Below, piece after piece: positions 60,339 to 64,000 of a stretch of 64,000 bases of DNA; within the stretch, counting starts at the first letter, position 1, and every line of letters begins with the position of its first letter. The position numbers and the translations under genes are program-made. The notes under the pieces were generated by a model. The model saw only the letters and a program-made list of their open reading frames with translations. It had not been told where the DNA came from and did no database searches. Origin of the DNA: Branchiostoma belcheri (Eukaryota > Chordata > Leptocardii > Amphioxiformes > Branchiostomatidae). Location of the stretch: assembly GCF_001625305.1 (NCBI RefSeq), contig NW_017804242.1, positions 2,849,986 to 2,913,985 of the forward strand, in the 5' to 3' direction.

Positions 60339-62615
60339 CCAGCGCGAAGGTCGGACCATAACAAACAGCCTGCAGTCCCAGAATAAACATCAGCTGACAC
60401 CAACTTCACAACTTCTGCTGTTTGTTTGATACAGTAGAAAATGACAGCCAGTTACTGCTAGTCACCACCACAGGGTAGCACACACACCTCTACTGACACT
60501 CGCAAAACAAAGGTACACCAATCACTACATCAATCATCCACATGGTGTACACATGATCAACTGTAGCATGCAGCTAGGCTTTACTACAAAACGTTCTGGA
60601 TTGATCGAACAGAAGTATTACTAAAGCAAGAAGCTGTAAATAACTAGCGACACCCATGACACCTGAGGCATGTGCACCTAATACTGGCAATGCACCAAGC
60701 ATAAAGTCTGAGTATGTAAGAGGCCCTCCTGTCTGCTGTCTAAATGTCAAGGGTATACTCGCAGGGACAAGAATGTAATCTACCCCTTTGGGTTCAAGTA
60801 TCATAGAAAGGTAGCTGGGCAAATAGATTCTGGGACTCAGACATGGGTTTTGTTAAGGCTAGGTAAAGGCAGCTAAGCCTAAAGTTGGAGGTTTTCAGCT
60901 CCTTTTGTATAAAGTATCATTACAAGTACTGACTGGAGCTTACAGTTTGAAAGTGACAGCTATTTTTGGCAGGATAATTGGCCCTACCTTTCTACGGGCA
61001 GTAGTTTGTTCACTTGAAGAAAGGGGATGGACATTTTTGTAGAGAAAAGGTTCAAAACTACCGTACTGTAAAAATAGTACCTCACAAGTTAAAATAGAAC
61101 CTGCAACGTACCAAAAGCTTGGTAATAGGTTACCGTAGTTCATATATGACAAATACACACACGTATGAAGTATGCAATCTTAGACACTGCAACTTCAACT
61201 GGCACACGCTACTTGAAGATAACCGAGGACAATAAAATTTCAGTAAGTAATACTGGTAAATGATTCTTGCTACGTGCACCATTATATATCACCAATGCAT
61301 GCCAGATCAAAGGGTCAACTAGCCTCTCCTGCATTTCAGGTACCCAGCTGTCTCACAGTCAACCAAGCGTTTCCGTTTTCAGGTTTTCAGGCAATCAATT
61401 CTGTAGCACCATGAAAACAGCTTCGAGAGCTGCTTGACATTTGCTTCAATAACCTGACACTGTTTGTATGTATGTTACACTGGAAACTCTATTTCTGGCA
61501 TGGCTGAAAATCTGATTTCCTGTTCTGAAAATAGAATAGAAATTTGATTGATCAAATCACAAACTTGTTCAACTGTTAGCCTATTTGATGTCTTCCTAGA
61601 ATCCTTCATGTTGGCCTGGGCGCTGTATTTATCATAAATTCATACTTAAATTTAGTTAAAATTTTGTAGAAAGATGAAAATCAACAGTTTGCAGTTGAAT
61701 CAACCCTGGTAGCATATTATACTTGTACAATGTATATGTATTTATTGGCAATGATACATGTCATTACAAGGTCAGTACAGGCAGCCTTGGTTGGTACATG
61801 TAATTTCTGACCCAAAAAAGGTACAGACGTAATACAGAACTAATAGTAAGTTAGAATCCTGCAATAAAAGGAGTAAATTATTGCATTTGACAGACTGCAT
61901 GTTTTTGGTTTGATAAGTATGCAGTGAGATCTCACTAGGAAAACAGTAAACATATTCCATGATTTACAGAATCTGGAGCAGAGCTGCAGGCATGATGTCT
62001 CTATCCTAGATAGTTGCCCGACCAGCTGACCTGTGTCAGCCTGTAGATGCTAGAGGTCAGCTGTGTGGGACGAACATTAAACATGTGCAGGAATACTTCC
62101 ACCTTCTAAACTCTCCCAGGGAATGATGACTCCTCAAGAATTCTGGAGCTGGAATGCCACAGGTTTACTCCAGGGGATTAAATGTCAAAATCTTAAACAG
62201 AACAGGTGGCATTAAGTTTTCTGTTTCTTCATATAGCTTTACATTATATATAATTATCCAATACATAATTATGTAAATCAAAGTCAGATGATTGCTCAGC
62301 TAATCATACATCCTCACCTGTTCCGGGCACATCTGCGTCCTCTCACAGATGAATGCAGGTATTAGAGTAGTTTATGATTTCCAGTTTTGCAAAACCGCCA
62401 AGGAACCTAGCTTAGCAAAATAAAACCCAAAGGGAACCTTATGTTGACACAGTTGAAACATACCTCCTGTTCAGGGTAACCCAAACCAGGCTGGACCATG
62501 AGACCAGAGCAGTAAGCAAGTTTCCCTAGTAACCTTAAGTTCATCCATTGGAGAACAAACAGGCTTAAGTATACAAATATTCTAATTTTGTTCTTAAAGC
62601 CCCACAGGTTAGAGA

Positions 62616-62627
62616 ATTGACGTCAAT
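62616..62627. promoter_or_regulatory. 12-bp palindrome ATTGACGTCAAT with CRE core
   Basis: A perfect palindrome containing TTGACGTCAA, a CRE/ATF-like variant, 2.3 kb from the full CRE at 60331. A single occurrence could be chance. Confidence 0.35.
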
Positions 62628-64000
62628 AGGTTCCATATTACTAGGCAACGATTACCCTCAATTACCTCTCTCTGCCTCACGTCTCGTAAATAACAAATTT
62701 AACAACGAGCTAAACATTACATGAGGAAAACTTTATTCCTCAACTTCTTGCAATGATATGGCAATTCTCTTTGTTAGCACCACTGCTGCTATTGCCCTCC
62801 TGAAATGTGGAAATGTAAACAAGCAATTTTTGGTACAAGATACAGGTATAAATAAGGTCCAAAGTTGTCATGTTGCAGGTACTAGTATCTCTAATGCTTG
62901 TACTCATTTAAATGTTTGAAAAGTCGAATGACCCCAGGGTAATAATGCCTGAAGGAAAATGCCTCCTTTCTTCCTTGTCATTGGTAGCCTGTAGGCATTT
63001 GTTAACTTAGAAAACATATTCAATTGCAGTTCACTCCAATATATTATAAGTTGAAGGAACAAAAATCAACTTTTTTATCACAGCCTAGCTGGGGAAAGGT
63101 CTCTACATTTACCGACTGAAATTTGTCTGGACCAATAATAATAAGAATGTGCTCTGTAAATCATGCACATGTACATTGTATCAATTATGCACAACAACAT
63201 GAAGCTAAATATAGTTAGCAAAATGAATATTGAAATATTCATCTTTGTAACAGTGACTCCTGTAAAATATCAAGGAAATTTCTCTTTTCATATATTCAGT
63301 AGACATTCATAACATTGTGGTTCCCCACGGGTTGAAAATTGCATGTGTTAAGACAGTGCCCATATAATTCTTAAAAAAAGGTACATGTAGACTGTACAAA
63401 GCAGACACAAACCAGAATGTCTACAGCTCTTACATGCAACAGTGCAGCAAACGTGTCTAACTCTCATTATGTGTGTAGGGAAAACCTGAAATGTTCTTTG
63501 ACAAACTTGAACTTCAAATACACAAGTGGTATCTGCTACTATACAGGTACATTATGTAGATGAACCATTTCATTCCAGCATGCTTCTTCCTGAAGTAAAG
63601 AACCAACAGGAACACATGCCCATGCTATGGTAAGGGAAGGGGTCAGGGATCATGGTCATGCAACACACATGACAAAGGAAGCTTCTGTAACGGCAATACA
63701 GGGGGGCATGCTGGTAAAACAATACGTGGTTGGGAGGGACTTTTCACAGGTAAATCAACACAACCTCACCTTTCGACGGGCTGCATGTTTACTCTTGTGC
63801 AATACCTATTAAAGGCAGGTAAAAAACACAGTGATAATCACCATGAGGCTACAACAATGCACCTGATTCAAAATGTAATATTATTAGACATTTCTCAGCA
63901 GTAACTTACAACAGTTGAACTCTTATTGGATCCACATTTCGCTGAATGTATTATACCTAGTCTAAGCACTATCATTCTAATTTATTATGTCATAACCCGT

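Larger units (their letters stand above)
56488..64000. other. 7.5 kb without a supported gene; possible ITPK upstream region
   Basis: Short open frames occur on both strands, but none shows a known family or phase-consistent splice chain. The segment could be a long first intron or alternative promoters of the minus-strand ITPK gene. A locally GC-rich spot at 60290-60370 with a CRE is the best promoter-like place. A SINE-like head lies at 59271-59460. The rest is AT-rich with TACATGTA-type palindromes. Confidence 0.5.

Overview
This is nuclear DNA from an animal. Genes are split into many short exons with GT-AG introns, gene tails carry AATAAA signals, and the gaps hold LINE, SINE and DNA-transposon remains. 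The protein families, about 40% GC, intron sizes of 0.1-4 kb, frequent TACATGTA-type palindromes and single-copy invertebrate-style gene content point to a cephalochordate (amphioxus, Branchiostoma) or a close deuterostome. The species call is inference; the gene calls do not depend on it. All exon joins were made by eye from splice sites, reading phase and remembered family sequences.

Layout, left to right. 36-3245 (+): 3' part of a SIRT2-type sirtuin, with its 5' end outside the window. 6292-7011 and 9034-9812 (both -): tandem copies of a two-exon PPC/DUF296-domain gene. 10247-11543: a 1.3-kb non-autonomous DNA transposon with terminal inverted repeats and periodic subterminal arrays, nested in an older repeat. 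13041-17892 (+): UBR7. 20039-25552 (-): SETD3, the actin-histidine methyltransferase, convergent with UBR7. 27064-31304 (+): cyclin K, head-to-head with SETD3. 33661-45765 (-): a CCDC85-family gene with large introns, one of which holds a LINE with an open reverse-transcriptase frame. 47084-49806 (+): a stand-alone WD40/beta-propeller protein resembling the LRRK C-terminal propeller. 52208-56487 (-): an inositol 1,4,5-trisphosphate 3-kinase co-orthologous to ITPKA/B/C, whose 5' end is unresolved. 56488-64000 has no coding exon I can support and may be ITPK upstream intron or promoter.

These are separate housekeeping and signalling genes, not an operon. The interest lies in the arrangement. 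SETD3(-) / CCNK(+) / CCDC85(-) matches, in order and orientation, what I remember of human 14q32.2. UBR7 is also on human 14q32, and SIRT2 and ITPKC are both on 19q13, so the block may be a piece of a chordate ancestral chromosome. The most unusual items are the structured DNA transposon, a prion-like (S/Y/G/Q-rich) tail on cyclin K, a near-perfect 103-nt tract shared by the two PPC genes, two candidate microexons in CCDC85, and an intronic polyadenylation signal in the propeller gene. I did not find a clearly new multi-gene system.
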